Positions 47,851 to 57,171 of a stretch of 64,000 nt of DNA are shown here, piece by piece. The position numbers were made by a program, and so were the translations under genes. Positions within the stretch are counted from its first letter, which is position 1; each line of letters begins with the position of its first letter. The notes beneath the pieces were generated by a model. It saw only the letters and a program-made list of their open reading frames with translations, made no database searches and was not told the origin of the DNA. The stretch lies in the NCBI GenBank assembly GCA_016858145.1, contig JAEHOE010000114.1:310001-374000 (forward strand). The letters are read 5' to 3'. The stretch comes from Edaphochlamys debaryana (Eukaryota; Chlorophyta; Chlorophyceae; Chlamydomonadales).

Positions 47851-48635
47851 GCCTGACTGATGAGGTTTGCGGCTAAATTGAATGCTCCTGGTCAATGCTC
47901 TTGGTACTTAAGAGGCGGACGTGCGCGCGCGGGTGTGTGTGAAAGAACGCCGCGAGGGCGACGTGGGGCGGAGGGTTGGGGGACCGCAAGGCCTTGCATG
48001 GCCGCTGGTAGGCTTGGAGGAATGGGAGGGCGCGTGTGTGGTGTTCGGCCGATGAGTCATGAGTCACGCCGTTGCTTTCAAGCGCGTGGACCTGCGTGAC
48101 TGCAGTGACAGGGGCATCCTTGTCACCGCAGCTCAACGGAGCGGGAATCACTCTTGTGCTGAAACTGGATGCATCGGGGGCGCGCAGGGGTCAACGTTTA
48201 GGTGTGCGGTGTGAGTGTGTGGGGGGGAGCGAGGGGGCATTCGGACCACAGCGGCGCTCGGCGCTCTAACGACGCGAGCCGCCTTTAAGAATACGCAAGG
48301 AGGCGAACTGCTGTGTTGATGCATGCATGTGAATGGATGGCATGGTGTGAAGGGGCGGTGTGTGGACAAAGAGTGCTATGCAGGCAAGCAAGTCAAAGGC
48401 TTGTCTGGACGGAGGCAGGCCGGCCTCCACACCGCTCGGGCAGGCGGACGGGCTTTGCACGGACGTAGCCTCTCAATTTGAAGGATGCCTCGATGCCGGC
48501 ACCGTAGAGGCCCACGAGTGGAACTTCAGACCGTCAGACCCAGCTTGTTTGGGTGGTCAGACCCAGGTGTTTGGCCTGAGCATGACGCATGTCGGCCCAG
48601 TGTCGGCCTCCGAGGGTGTGTATCGCAGGTGTCCC
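47851..48635. other. Spacer with the MFS gene 3' UTR, nothing else recognised
   Basis: Sequence between the MFS stop and the MITE target site. It should include the 3' UTR. No TGTAA, ORF with recognisable domain, or repeat was found. Confidence 0.45.
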
Positions 48636-48878
48636 TGTGCAAACAGTGTTGCTACCTTCCCTGGGAGTAGTCGGCTAAGCTGGCGGCTAATCCGCCAAGA
48701 CCGGCCCTTTTAGCCGGCTGGCGGTGGCGGATTGGCACGGGTTAGTCGGCTGGCCTAGGGCGCCGGCCCAAACTTAGTCGGCTGGACCGGCGGCTAATTC
48801 CGGATTTCCCTCAGATTAGCCGGCGCCGGCCGACTGTCCAGCCGACTAACCGACTAAGATAGCAACACTGTGTGCAAA
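48636..48878. mobile_element. hAT-type MITE with 8-bp target duplication
   Basis: The element proper is 48644-48870 (227 bp). Its ends are inverted repeats CAGTGTTGCTAcCTT (left) and CAGTGTTGCTAtCTT (read inward from the right), 14 of 15 bases identical. It is flanked by a perfect direct duplication TGTGCAAA at 48636-48643 and 48871-48878. An 8-bp duplication with ends beginning CAGTG is characteristic of the hAT superfamily. The interior has further inverted TAGTCGGCT/AGCCGACTA units and no coding capacity, so it is non-autonomous and would depend on a transposase elsewhere. The intact duplication implies fairly recent insertion. Confidence 0.9.
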
Positions 48879-49527
48879 CCGTCCAATTCCAGGAGCGCAG
48901 CCAGGCACGAGCAGACCCAACCTCTGAGCCGGGGCCGAGGAGGGTGCGGGCCCAACCCCGCCCTCCGCTAAGGGTCCCTGCTGGCGAGGGATGGAAGGAC
49001 CCGAGCCCGCAACGGCCTGGGGTGGGGGACGCTAGCTGGCAGAAGTGTGCATGGCCGGTGCACTGCAGGGCCTTGCAGTGCATGGCTGGTGCAGTGGGGT
49101 GCATCGCTGCGTACTGCAGTGCATGGTGAGTGCGGGGCCGGTGCAGTGATGAAGTGGGCTGTAGTGGATGGCCGGTGCAGTGAAATGAACGGCCTTGTAA
49201 GGCAGGTGCGTTGCGGTGTAAGGCCGGTGCAGTGCGGAGCATGAACGTTGCAGTGCGGTGCATGGCAGGTGCAGCGCAGAGCATGAACGGTGCAGTGTCG
49301 GCCTGGCAAGGCACTCGAAGAAAGCGAGCACTTCGGGTTGGGGCCAGGAGGGGCCAGGCAAGAACGTGTCCTCCAGTCCTCGGTGGTTACAATGAGGGAC
49401 CCCAGCGGGGTACACGGCAGCTGAACGCCGTGGCTTGACAGCCAACCTCACGGGCTTACCCCCTGCAAGCCAGCACGCCGCCCCCTAGCTTGAACGGCAG
49501 GGCCCCTACCCGGGCTCCAAAAGAGAT
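48879..49527. other. Likely 3' region of the retrotransposon with degenerate repeats
   Basis: On the minus strand this follows the ORF2 stop and probably includes the element 3' UTR. Its terminus could not be placed: no poly(A) or simple-repeat tail was evident. The segment 49040-49310 is an irregular tandem array built from units such as GGCCGGTGCAGTG and GCAGTGCATGGC. Confidence 0.45.
49040..49310. repeat. Irregular tandem array around GGTGCAGTGCATGGC units
   Basis: Roughly a dozen degenerate copies of a 12-25-base unit containing GCAGTG(C)ATGG and GCCGGTGCAGTG lie in tandem, with variable spacing. They fall in the presumed 3' UTR of the retrotransposon. Confidence 0.7.
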
Positions 49528-52500
49528 CTAGTGAAGACCATCCATCACCTCAACGTGGGGCATGTAACGCACATCTCCCTCCTCAGTCACGGCCAAAAAG
49601 GGGTGGTCCTCAGGCACCGTGTCCCAATCTGACGGGGCTGACCCCACCCCGGCAAAGCACTGAAGGCGCGCTTCAAGCTCTCCCCTCGCCAGCGCCCTTG
49701 CCTGCATGATCAGACCCTGTGCACCCCGATGCGCGTACTTGTAGCGTCGTGCTTGCTCCATGGCCCCAACGGCGGCCAAGCACACCACATCCCAAACTTG
49801 CTGCTGAATGCCCGCGGGGGCCTGCACCAACCAAACCTCATGCCTCTTGACTGCCCGACCAATCGCATCGCTCAATCTTGTGCGCACTGCCATCGTTGCC
49901 GCACACGACCAGAAATGGTGGAGCCGGTCACCTTGGTTCATCGCCTGCCCACACGGGCACCTGGCTACCTCACTCGTGCCCAGCTGGGCTCGATGCATGC
50001 CAAACCCTGGATATCCGTCCATGGCAAGTCGCCACAGGGGCTCCTTGTTGCTTGCTTCCCACTTCAACTTCCACAAACGGGGCCAGACAGCCTTCAGCCG
50101 CGTAACTTCAGCCTCCGCGGCCTCCCCCGTCCCCAAAGCCTCCCGAATAAACTCTGTATGCTTGTGCGCCAGTCGGGTGCGCGCTGGGCCCAGCTGCAGC
50201 TGGGTTGCAATCTGGACCGACAATTTGCTCAGAGCGACGTCCCCCCACCCCACACTATCTGCTATTCTGCCCCACGCCTCGAGCTCAGACCCCGCAGGGC
50301 CGCCTGCAGCGCGCGCCGCGGCCACCCACCCCTCGGGCAGACGTCCCAGCAGGTCCTGCAGCCGCCTGGCCATTTCTGTCCCGTTTCTCAGTGCCAGGGG
50401 CAAGTCCTGTGTTTCTGTCCTAAGTATGTCACGCAAAATTCTCTGGCCATACTCCCTATTGCACGCAGCGCACGCCCGAGCGTGGGCCCTCCCAGCCACA
50501 CCCCCGACCCCACTCTCGACGATAATACTGCCTAGGGCATCTGCACACGTGACTGCCATGCCCACGGTCGTCAAGCCCCGTACTGCAAACAGGTCCCTAA
50601 ACTCTGCCTCAATTCCTGTACTCACGTCTGATGCCGCCCGTGCGGGCAGGGCCGGGTTGCCCCACAGGGGCGAATGGCGCACCCAGGGGCCCGCCGCCAG
50701 GGCCTCCGCGTTGATCACCGTGGCCGGGGGCAGGAAGGCCAGGCTGCCTACCAGCCGGGCCAGGGTCGGGGTGGTTGATGCCGGGACCGGCACGCCCAGG
50801 ATGCGGGGGTGCGCGGTTGGGTCCGGCCGCCGAACCGTCAGCAGGCTCAGGGGATGGGCAGCCGGTTGGAGGTGCCGGAGCATGGCCAGTAGGGCAGGGG
50901 TCCACTGCGGCTTGTACTTCAGGCGGCCGCAGGCGCCCAGGATGCCCCTAATTGCCGAGATTGCCTGCCTCGCCTGAGTGTGCTCTGTGAGGGGGAGCAG
51001 GCCAAAACCGCCGCCGCTGGGGGGGAGGTACATGCAGGTGACCGGGGCGCCGGCTGGGACGGAGTTCCTGTTGTTGCGGTACTGGGCTGGGGTCAGCCCA
51101 CGGTCCACAAGGGCTGCGGCCGCGCCAATCATCTCCGCTACCACTGGTCTTGGGGGCAGCCCGTTGTGCTGGAGGTGGTACAGCAGTGTCGACAGCCCAT
51201 AGCCGGAGAGGCAGGAGGCAGAGCCAAATGCCGAGAGGCCCAGGGAGGCAACTACGGTGAGGCGGCGGGGGTACTTGTCCATCAGGGCGGGTGGGATGGT
51301 ATTGCTAGCGGGGGGCTCCGAGGTGAAGGTGACACCGAGGGTGCGGGCGGAGGAGACAATGCGGAGGCCAGCAACGGACGTGGCGGGGTGGTCTGGCCCT
51401 GGGGGTGGGGCAGGCGGCGGGGCCCCGATGCGGAGGAGTTCCGACTTGGCGGCGTTGAGCCGCTGGCCAGAGGCGGCGGCAAAGCTGTCCATGGCGGCGA
51501 TGAGGGCGGGCACCTGGGCAGCGCTGCGGAGGAGCTGCCCGTAGTCGTCGGCGTACTGGCTGGCGGTTAGGCGGGTGTTGGCGATGATGAAGCCCAGCTC
51601 CAGCCGTTTGAGGAAGGACAGCGGGGCTTGGCCGGGGGCCAGGTACAGGAGGGGGGCCAGCGGGCAGCCCTGCCGTACCCCGGCTGTGATGTCCTTGTAT
51701 GCTGAGAGTCGCCCGTTGACCAGTGCTGCTGCCCGTGTCCCGGTGTGGAGCAGGCGCACCCAGCGCATGAAGCCTTGGCCAACCCCTAGCTGCTCCAGGC
51801 ACTCGTACAGGAAGCCACGGTCTACAGTGTCGTACGCTTTGTGGAAATCAAGGAAGGCAACGAGCCCGTCCTCCCCCTGTTGGCGCAGCCGCTCTGCCAG
51901 CAGCTGCAACAGGAGGATGTTGTCGGCAATGAGGCGGAGCCGGAGGAAGGCGGTCTGCTCGCAGTCGATGGCTTCCATGAAGGCGGGGAGGCGGCGGCGG
52001 GTAAGAACACGGGCAAGGAGGCGGTAGTCCGTGTTCAGGAGGGATATGGGGCGGTACATGGCGGGGAGTGTGGGGTCGCCAGCCTTGAAGAACAGGGAGA
52101 GAACGGCGTCCAGGAAGCTGGCTGGGGTGGTGCCAGTAGCGCCAGCTGCTGAGAGGACGTCAGCCAGGATGGGAGCAAGGGGACCTGCGTAGGCCTTATA
52201 TAGGTCCATCGGTATGCCGTCCGCGCCGGGGGCTGTGCCTGGGCGTGCACCAGCAATGGCGGCTGTCACCTCCGCTGCCAGGACTTCGGCTGCCCCCATC
52301 TCGGTCGCTTGGTCAACCGGGCAGCGGTTGCCTGCTGCCCGGAGCGCGTCAAGGACCTGTGCACGGGCATCTGGGTTGGTGGCCGCGGCTGTGCTGACTC
52401 TGCTCCAGAACTCCACCACCACGTCTGGGAGCTCGGTGGGGTCGGTGGCGTGGGTGCCGTCGGGGCGCTGGAGGCAGGCGATGGTGCGGTTGGACGCTGG

Positions 52501-53763
52501 GGGCCGGATGAGGCGGGTGATGGCGGGGCTGGGTCGTTCCTTGGTGCAGAGCCAGGCGTGGCGGACGATGGCGGCGACGGGGGCAGCGGCACGCAGGGCT
52601 GCTGTGGAGGCGGCTGCACGTGCGGCGGCAGCTTGTTGGGCGGCGGCCAGGTTGCCAGCGGCGAGAGCTTCAAGGGCTGCCGCCTCGGCTGCGGCGGCTG
52701 CTTCTGCTTCTGCGGTGGCTTCGAGGCGTCGAAGCTTAGCCCATCTGTTGAGCCTGATGCAGGTGAAGCGGAGGCGTCTCTTAAAATCGTCCCACCAGCT
52801 GGCTTGCTCGGCCGTCGGGCTGGGGGGCCGGCCCTGGCCATGGTACAAGATCCACTCGGACAGCTCCTCTCGCAGGTCGCGGTGGTCGAGGAAGTGGAGG
52901 CGGACGCGGGGCAGGCCACGCCCTGGCGGCCGGGCGGCAGTGGTGGGGGCAAGCCGGATGGTGACCATGCGGTGGTCGGAGGGTCGGCCGGACTCAACAC
53001 GGGCGCTGAGGGCAAAGGGGGCAAGGGCAACGGCGGCGTGGAAGCGGTCAAGGCGGGCGGCACTTGTCCCGTTCGTAAAGGTGAAGGCGTGTTGATCTGG
53101 GTGGACGGAGCGAAAGACGTCAACGAGGCCAGGGCAGGTGCTGGCAAAGGTGGCGGCGTTGCTGATGTTGCCGTGGCTGGCCCTGTTTCTGGTGTCGATG
53201 GCGGGGTTGGGCACGAAGTTGAAGTCCGCCGCCAGCAGGTGGGGCCCGGGTGAGGCGAGGCGGGGGCCCAGCGTTGATTCCAGGAAACGGCGGCGCGCGG
53301 CTGTGCTGTCGCATGGGAGGTATGCGCTGGTGAGGGTCAGGGAATGGCCGCCCCATTGTATTGGGACTTGCACCAGGCGGCTGTCTGCGTCCGTGGCTGA
53401 GGGAGAGTCGGGGGCTGTGAGGCTGCCAGATGCGATGAGGGCGCTCCTGATAAAGACGGCAGTCCCCCCCGCGGGTCCGCCCCGTGGCCCTTTGCCGGCT
53501 GGGCTCCAGTACGTCTGCCAGTCGCTCACATGTAGTGCAGCCGCCACGCCACTAATGCTGGTCCGGGCGGCGTTGACCCTGTCCGCCGGAAGTTTGGTCT
53601 CCTGTACTAACACTACGTCCAGGCGTTGCCGCGCCCACAGCTGCATGAGGGCTGTGAGCCGGTCAAGCCCTCGATTCATTCCCCCAAACAGGCCTCGTAC
53701 GTTGTGCGTTGCAAGACGCAGCGGCGGCAGCGTTGCCGCCGCATGGTGGCGCCGCCCCGGCAC
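49528..53763 (-). CDS. LINE ORF2: APE endonuclease and reverse transcriptase, 1,411 codons
   Basis: The frame follows the ORF1 stop directly. N-terminal AP-endonuclease motifs are present in order: ATHNVRGL (metal-binding Asn), VVLVQETKL (catalytic Glu), LLAADFNFV (Asp and Asn) and RPSDHRMVT (the SDH motif). The reverse transcriptase has GTAPGADGIP, PISLLNTDYRLLARVL, FLDFHKAYDTVDR (about residue 632, catalytic Asp), AGVRQGCPLAPLLY and QYADDYGQL (about residue 735, the YADD catalytic pair). A C-terminal Cys/His cluster CPCGQAMNQGDRLHHFWSC lies near residue 1268, as in many LINEs. No RNase H domain was seen. The protein nicks target DNA and primes cDNA synthesis there. There is no ATG at the start; the first codon after the ORF1 stop is GTG, so initiation needs readthrough, reinitiation or a downstream ATG (MNRGLDRL). 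Confidence 0.9.
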   Translation of the reverse strand: MPGRRHHAAATLPPLRLATHNVRGLFGGMNRGLDRLTALMQLWARQRLDVVLVQETKLPADRVNAARTSISGVAAALHVSDWQTYWSPAGKGPRGGPAGGTAVFIRSALIASGSLTAPDSPSATDADSRLVQVPIQWGGHSLTLTSAYLPCDSTAARRRFLESTLGPRLASPGPHLLAADFNFVPNPAIDTRNRASHGNISNAATFASTCPGLVDVFRSVHPDQHAFTFTNGTSAARLDRFHAAVALAPFALSARVESGRPSDHRMVTIRLAPTTAARPPGRGLPRVRLHFLDHRDLREELSEWILYHGQGRPPSPTAEQASWWDDFKRRLRFTCIRLNRWAKLRRLEATAEAEAAAAAEAAALEALAAGNLAAAQQAAAARAAASTAALRAAAPVAAIVRHAWLCTKERPSPAITRLIRPPASNRTIACLQRPDGTHATDPTELPDVVVEFWSRVSTAAATNPDARAQVLDALRAAGNRCPVDQATEMGAAEVLAAEVTAAIAGARPGTAPGADGIPMDLYKAYAGPLAPILADVLSAAGATGTTPASFLDAVLSLFFKAGDPTLPAMYRPISLLNTDYRLLARVLTRRRLPAFMEAIDCEQTAFLRLRLIADNILLLQLLAERLRQQGEDGLVAFLDFHKAYDTVDRGFLYECLEQLGVGQGFMRWVRLLHTGTRAAALVNGRLSAYKDITAGVRQGCPLAPLLYLAPGQAPLSFLKRLELGFIIANTRLTASQYADDYGQLLRSAAQVPALIAAMDSFAAASGQRLNAAKSELLRIGAPPPAPPPGPDHPATSVAGLRIVSSARTLGVTFTSEPPASNTIPPALMDKYPRRLTVVASLGLSAFGSASCLSGYGLSTLLYHLQHNGLPPRPVVAEMIGAAAALVDRGLTPAQYRNNRNSVPAGAPVTCMYLPPSGGGFGLLPLTEHTQARQAISAIRGILGACGRLKYKPQWTPALLAMLRHLQPAAHPLSLLTVRRPDPTAHPRILGVPVPASTTPTLARLVGSLAFLPPATVINAEALAAGPWVRHSPLWGNPALPARAASDVSTGIEAEFRDLFAVRGLTTVGMAVTCADALGSIIVESGVGGVAGRAHARACAACNREYGQRILRDILRTETQDLPLALRNGTEMARRLQDLLGRLPEGWVAAARAAGGPAGSELEAWGRIADSVGWGDVALSKLSVQIATQLQLGPARTRLAHKHTEFIREALGTGEAAEAEVTRLKAVWPRLWKLKWEASNKEPLWRLAMDGYPGFGMHRAQLGTSEVARCPCGQAMNQGDRLHHFWSCAATMAVRTRLSDAIGRAVKRHEVWLVQAPAGIQQQVWDVVCLAAVGAMEQARRYKYAHRGAQGLIMQARALARGELEARLQCFAGVGSAPSDWDTVPEDHPFLAVTEEGDVRYMPHVEVMDGLH

Positions 53764-55623
53764 TTAGATCTTGGGGCCTACCGAGGCTGCGGCATAGGTG
53801 AGGTGGCGCCGCGCGGAGCCGCTCACCCATCCCTCCTCCGTCATGTCCGTCTCCAACACCCCCGGGGTCGGGGACTGAGGGAGGCACGGCCTCTTTGGGT
53901 CGCCCTGGTCTGCCGGGCTTCCTGGGCTGCGGCCGCGGCCGGCGCCGCCCAGGCCGCCGCCCAGGCCGCCGCCCAGGCCGCCGCCCCGGCTGATCTGCCC
54001 CCCTCGGCCACCGCCCGGGCGCCTGTAGCTCGCCTGCAGCAGGGCTACCAGGCTCTCCGCCTCCTCCCCGCTGCCCTCGCCCAGCACCTGCGCCGCGGCC
54101 GTGAGAAGGGCGGGTGGCGGGGCTGTCGGGTCGCCCGTGCCCCAAGGGGCAGGGGCCGGGGCCGTCGCCCCCGCCGCCACCACCTCCCCAGCTGCCGGAG
54201 CCGTCGACGTCTGCTCCCGCAGATTGGCCATTGCCCCCTCAGTCAGCCTGCGCAGGCGCCCCGAGGCCTCCTGCTCCTGCTCCAGGCTCGCTGCCGCTGC
54301 TGCTGCCGCCTGCTCCGGCTCAGTGCGGTCTGCTGCCCCCTGCTCCTGCTGGCCGCCGCCGGCCGCCGGCTGTGCCTGGCCCTGGCCCTGGCCCTGGCCC
54401 TGCTCGGCACCGGGCTCCCGCTCGGCCCCCTCCTCCTGCTCTGCGCCCGCCTCCACCGCGGCGTCCGCCGCCGGCTCGGCCCCGGCCTCCTCCTCGGCAC
54501 CCGCCCCCTGCTCGGCGCCCGCAGCTGCGGCGACCGCCGCAGCCGCCGCTGCCGCCGCTGCCGCCTCCTGCTGAGCGCGCGCCGCCGCTGCTGCCTGCCG
54601 CTCCGCCTGCGCCGCCCGTGCCGCCGCCACCTGGTCTGCGACGGACGCCCTGATGCCTGCCTCGCGCTCCGCGCGCATCGCCGCGCAGGCGGCGTGAGCC
54701 TGCTCCTCAATGTGCGCCTTGAGCTCCGCGTTGTCCACCTCATCCGCCCAGCGCCCAAGGGGCTCCTCCTCGTCCTCGGCCGCAAGGCTGGCCACGAAGT
54801 CCGCGTGCAGGCGCTCTCCCGCCCTGTAGGCGCGGATGTAGTTCCCCTGGTTCAGGGGGCGGCAGCGGAGGTCGAAGGCGACCAGGCCCGGCGTCGTGGA
54901 GGCCATTGGGAAGATCCAGTCAGGCTGGGTGGATCTGTCAGACGAGGACGGCGGGTTGTTGAGGTTGCCCGGCAGCGTAGTCCCCGCCTTGAAGTACAGG
55001 ATCCACCGGTCTGCCGAGGGGAGGCCCGTGCAGCCGTCCGTGTGCCGGTGCGCGTTGCAGGGGTTGGTGCCCAGGGCCTGGCGGGCCACGTCCAGCACCT
55101 GCTCGTCCTCGTACCGGCCGGGCCAGCCAAAGCTGTCCAGGGCGGTGAGGTCCTCCATGACTTCGGGCTCCCAGTTGAGGGCGGGCAGGGTGGGGCTGGT
55201 GGAGCGTCGGCCGGGGTCGGAGATGGCGGGGGCACGGAGGGCGACCGGGGCCCCATATGGCGTGTCCTCGTCGGCCTCCGCAGCAGCGACCAACGACTCC
55301 AGAACGGCCCGCGCTTTGTCGCCGATTTCCAGCGTGACGGCTGCCTCGCACCCTGAGTCGGAGTCCGTGAAGCGGATTGTGCCGATGGTCATCAGCGTGT
55401 TTGGGTTTTTTCTGTTGCCGAGTAGCTTGTCAGTGATCGTTCCAAAGGAGAGCTTTACCAGGTGCAGGTAGTCCTGTTTGAGTTGGGCCGCGGTGAGGCC
55501 CTCGATGTTGGCGGCTAGTCTCAGGCACGGGAGGCACTCAGCGCGCGGAGGATTCCTGAGGACATATGGAATCTTAGGGCGGGGAGCGCTAGACGCTCCC
55601 CGCCAGGCCGCTGGTCGCGACAT
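53764..55623 (-). CDS. LINE ORF1 protein, 619 aa
   Basis: ATG at 55623, TAA at 53764-53766. The N-terminal half looks globular and includes a Cys/His patch (NPCNAHRHTDGC) that might bind metal. The middle is a long Ala/Glu/Gln-rich helical stretch, likely coiled coil. The C-terminal part is Gly-rich with RGG-like sequence (RRPGGGRGGQISRGGG), suited to RNA binding. This fits the role of LINE ORF1 proteins as RNA-binding, oligomerising chaperones. No gag-type CCHC knuckle or RRM was confidently recognised, so the assignment rests on position directly before ORF2. Confidence 0.7.
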   Translation of the reverse strand: MSRPAAWRGASSAPRPKIPYVLRNPPRAECLPCLRLAANIEGLTAAQLKQDYLHLVKLSFGTITDKLLGNRKNPNTLMTIGTIRFTDSDSGCEAAVTLEIGDKARAVLESLVAAAEADEDTPYGAPVALRAPAISDPGRRSTSPTLPALNWEPEVMEDLTALDSFGWPGRYEDEQVLDVARQALGTNPCNAHRHTDGCTGLPSADRWILYFKAGTTLPGNLNNPPSSSDRSTQPDWIFPMASTTPGLVAFDLRCRPLNQGNYIRAYRAGERLHADFVASLAAEDEEEPLGRWADEVDNAELKAHIEEQAHAACAAMRAEREAGIRASVADQVAAARAAQAERQAAAAARAQQEAAAAAAAAAAVAAAAGAEQGAGAEEEAGAEPAADAAVEAGAEQEEGAEREPGAEQGQGQGQGQAQPAAGGGQQEQGAADRTEPEQAAAAAAASLEQEQEASGRLRRLTEGAMANLREQTSTAPAAGEVVAAGATAPAPAPWGTGDPTAPPPALLTAAAQVLGEGSGEEAESLVALLQASYRRPGGGRGGQISRGGGLGGGLGGGLGGAGRGRSPGSPADQGDPKRPCLPQSPTPGVLETDMTEEGWVSGSARRHLTYAAASVGPKI

Positions 55624-55731
55624 GTCGCCGCCGACCACACTTCGCGGTGTGGTCGCGTCCCATGGTGGGGGTTGGGGGGGTGTTCTAGTGTGAGGGCAGC
55701 CAACCCTGCTCTGCCAGACAGGCGTTGACGG

Positions 55732-55900
55732 GGTCTGGTCTGGTCTGGTCTGGTCTGGTCTGGTCTGGTCTGGTCTGGTCTGGTCTGGTCTGGTCTGGTC
55801 TGGTCTGGTCTGGTCTGGTCTGGTCTGGTCTGGTCTGGTCTGGTCTGGTCTGGTCTGGTCTGGTCTGGTCTGGTCTGGTCTGGTCTGGTCTGGTCTGGTC
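55732..55900. repeat. Pentanucleotide array (TGGTC)n, about 34 copies
   Basis: About 169 bases of perfect TGGTC repeats (GACCA on the other strand). The array begins about 100 bases upstream of the retrotransposon ORF1 start codon. Because the period is 5, it is open in all frames and produces artefactual Gly-Leu-Val-Trp-Ser repeat ORFs. Confidence 0.97.
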
Positions 55901-56138
55901 AGGCTGTTGGTCTCGAAAAGTCCACTCGAATTCAGTACGCATGTTCGTACGGCATGGGGCGGTTGAATGGCGGCTCTTCAGCTCCAAACGGGTGGGAGTA
56001 TTTAGGGACACCCTTCGTTGGCATCCTTAAACCTTGCAGCAGCGCCCACAACCGGGCTGCGCTTGCGGGGAGCAAACATCACACTGCTTTACCTCGGGCT
56101 CAACTGCTGGAGCTAAGTTAGTTCAAATCTTGGATATG
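55901..56138. other. Short unique spacer between (TGGTC)n and the P element
   Basis: Flanking host or older transposon sequence of 238 bases. No feature was recognised. Confidence 0.5.
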
Positions 56139-56146
56139 GCTCGCGG

Positions 56147-56366
56147 CAGGGGAGAGGGGAGGGCAGCTGGGGTCGGGTACGGGGCGTGCCGACTTACGAC
56201 CCCTCAGAAGCGCTCCAGACCGCATAACCATATACACATACACATAAAACACCCTTGGGACCGGCCAGCCGCGGCCACCGACCAACTTTCTCGGGCAGTC
56301 GCCCGTCGCATGTGCATTGCGCCGACCCGAGCGCTTTTGACCCGGAGCCCGGCCTAGAAGCATGCT
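56147..56366 (+). repeat. Left terminal inverted repeat of the P element
   Basis: 220 bases from CAGGGGAGAGG to AGCATGCT. It matches the reverse complement of 63463-63683 with one single-base indel and only a few mismatches. The inner part contains a short CACATA-rich stretch. The homology stops sharply after AGCATGCT. Confidence 0.95.
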
Positions 56367-57171
56367 ATGACATCTGTGAACTGGTTGGGATCAGGGCCTG
56401 GCCGGTGGAGGGCCACCAGCGCACCCTGCGTGTTGCGCAAGTGCCTCGCGAGACCCGATGCTTCCATGTTGCCCGCGAACTGCCAAGAGTGCCCTTGAGT
56501 GCGCCAAATCGTGTCCCTATCGCTTCAATGTTACTTCAAGCTTTAGTTTCGGGCGATTCCAGCTCTGTGGAGCTCTGTGGTCGCGAACGCGGTGGTCATG
56601 ACTCGGAGCGTTCCTACATGGGCACAGGTCCCCGCACAGGGCGCGGGCACCAAACGAAGCATCGAAGCCGAGCATGCCGGCAAAGCCAAAAGGCACAACA
56701 AGGGTATTGTGCACGCCTCCCACGGCTGTCCTGTACCTCTGGGCTCCCCCAGCAAGGCATTCGTACGCCACGGCCAAAGCCCACCCGCCCATCCAACCCC
56801 ACCTCCGCTCTCACCCACCCGCCAAGTGAAGGCAAACGAGCGTGCTTGCCGTCCTCCTGTTCTGAACCTAGAACTCAAGGGTATATGTGCCATCAAGCAT
56901 GCATACATACATGCCTGTACCATCCCCTGCACGCACTGTATCTGCCTGCAAATTCATGTCTAAGGCGCCTCATAAGCGCACACATCGTTAAGCACCCTGC
57001 CCCAAGGTACAGGTAAGAGCATGAAGAAGATCCCATCAATCTTGACAGTCAGTACACAAGGAGGGACGGGGCGACCGGGACCCACATTATGGGGTCAGCT
57101 TTATTCAATTGCGTCCAAATAGTCCAAAGAAATGCACGCATGCCCCTATTAACGTTACTGCTAGCTAGCTA
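56367..57171. other. P element left interior, 3' UTR of the transposase gene
   Basis: 805 bases between the left inverted repeat and the transposase stop. It presumably holds the transposase 3' UTR and subterminal transposase-binding sites. Short ORFs here have no recognisable domain. Confidence 0.5.

Larger units (their letters stand above)
49528..55731 (-). mobile_element. Non-LTR (LINE, APE-type) retrotransposon
   Basis: Two adjacent ORFs on the minus strand encode an ORF1-type protein and an apurinic-endonuclease/reverse-transcriptase protein, the standard layout of L1-like LINEs. The 5' UTR appears very short (about 100 bases from ORF1 to a TGGTC array). The true ends lie outside the given coordinates on the left and could not be fixed. 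The ORFs are long and intact apart from the stop separating them, so the copy is young. Confidence 0.85.

Noticed and set aside
52214..53253. Plus-strand ORFs of about 300 codons
   Set aside because: Antisense shadows of the LINE ORF2 endonuclease/RT frame, which has clear catalytic motifs.
55725..56030. ORFs of repeated Gly-Leu-Val-Trp-Ser and antisense Asp-Gln-Thr-Arg-Pro
   Set aside because: Products of the TGGTC array being stop-free in every frame; no gene context.
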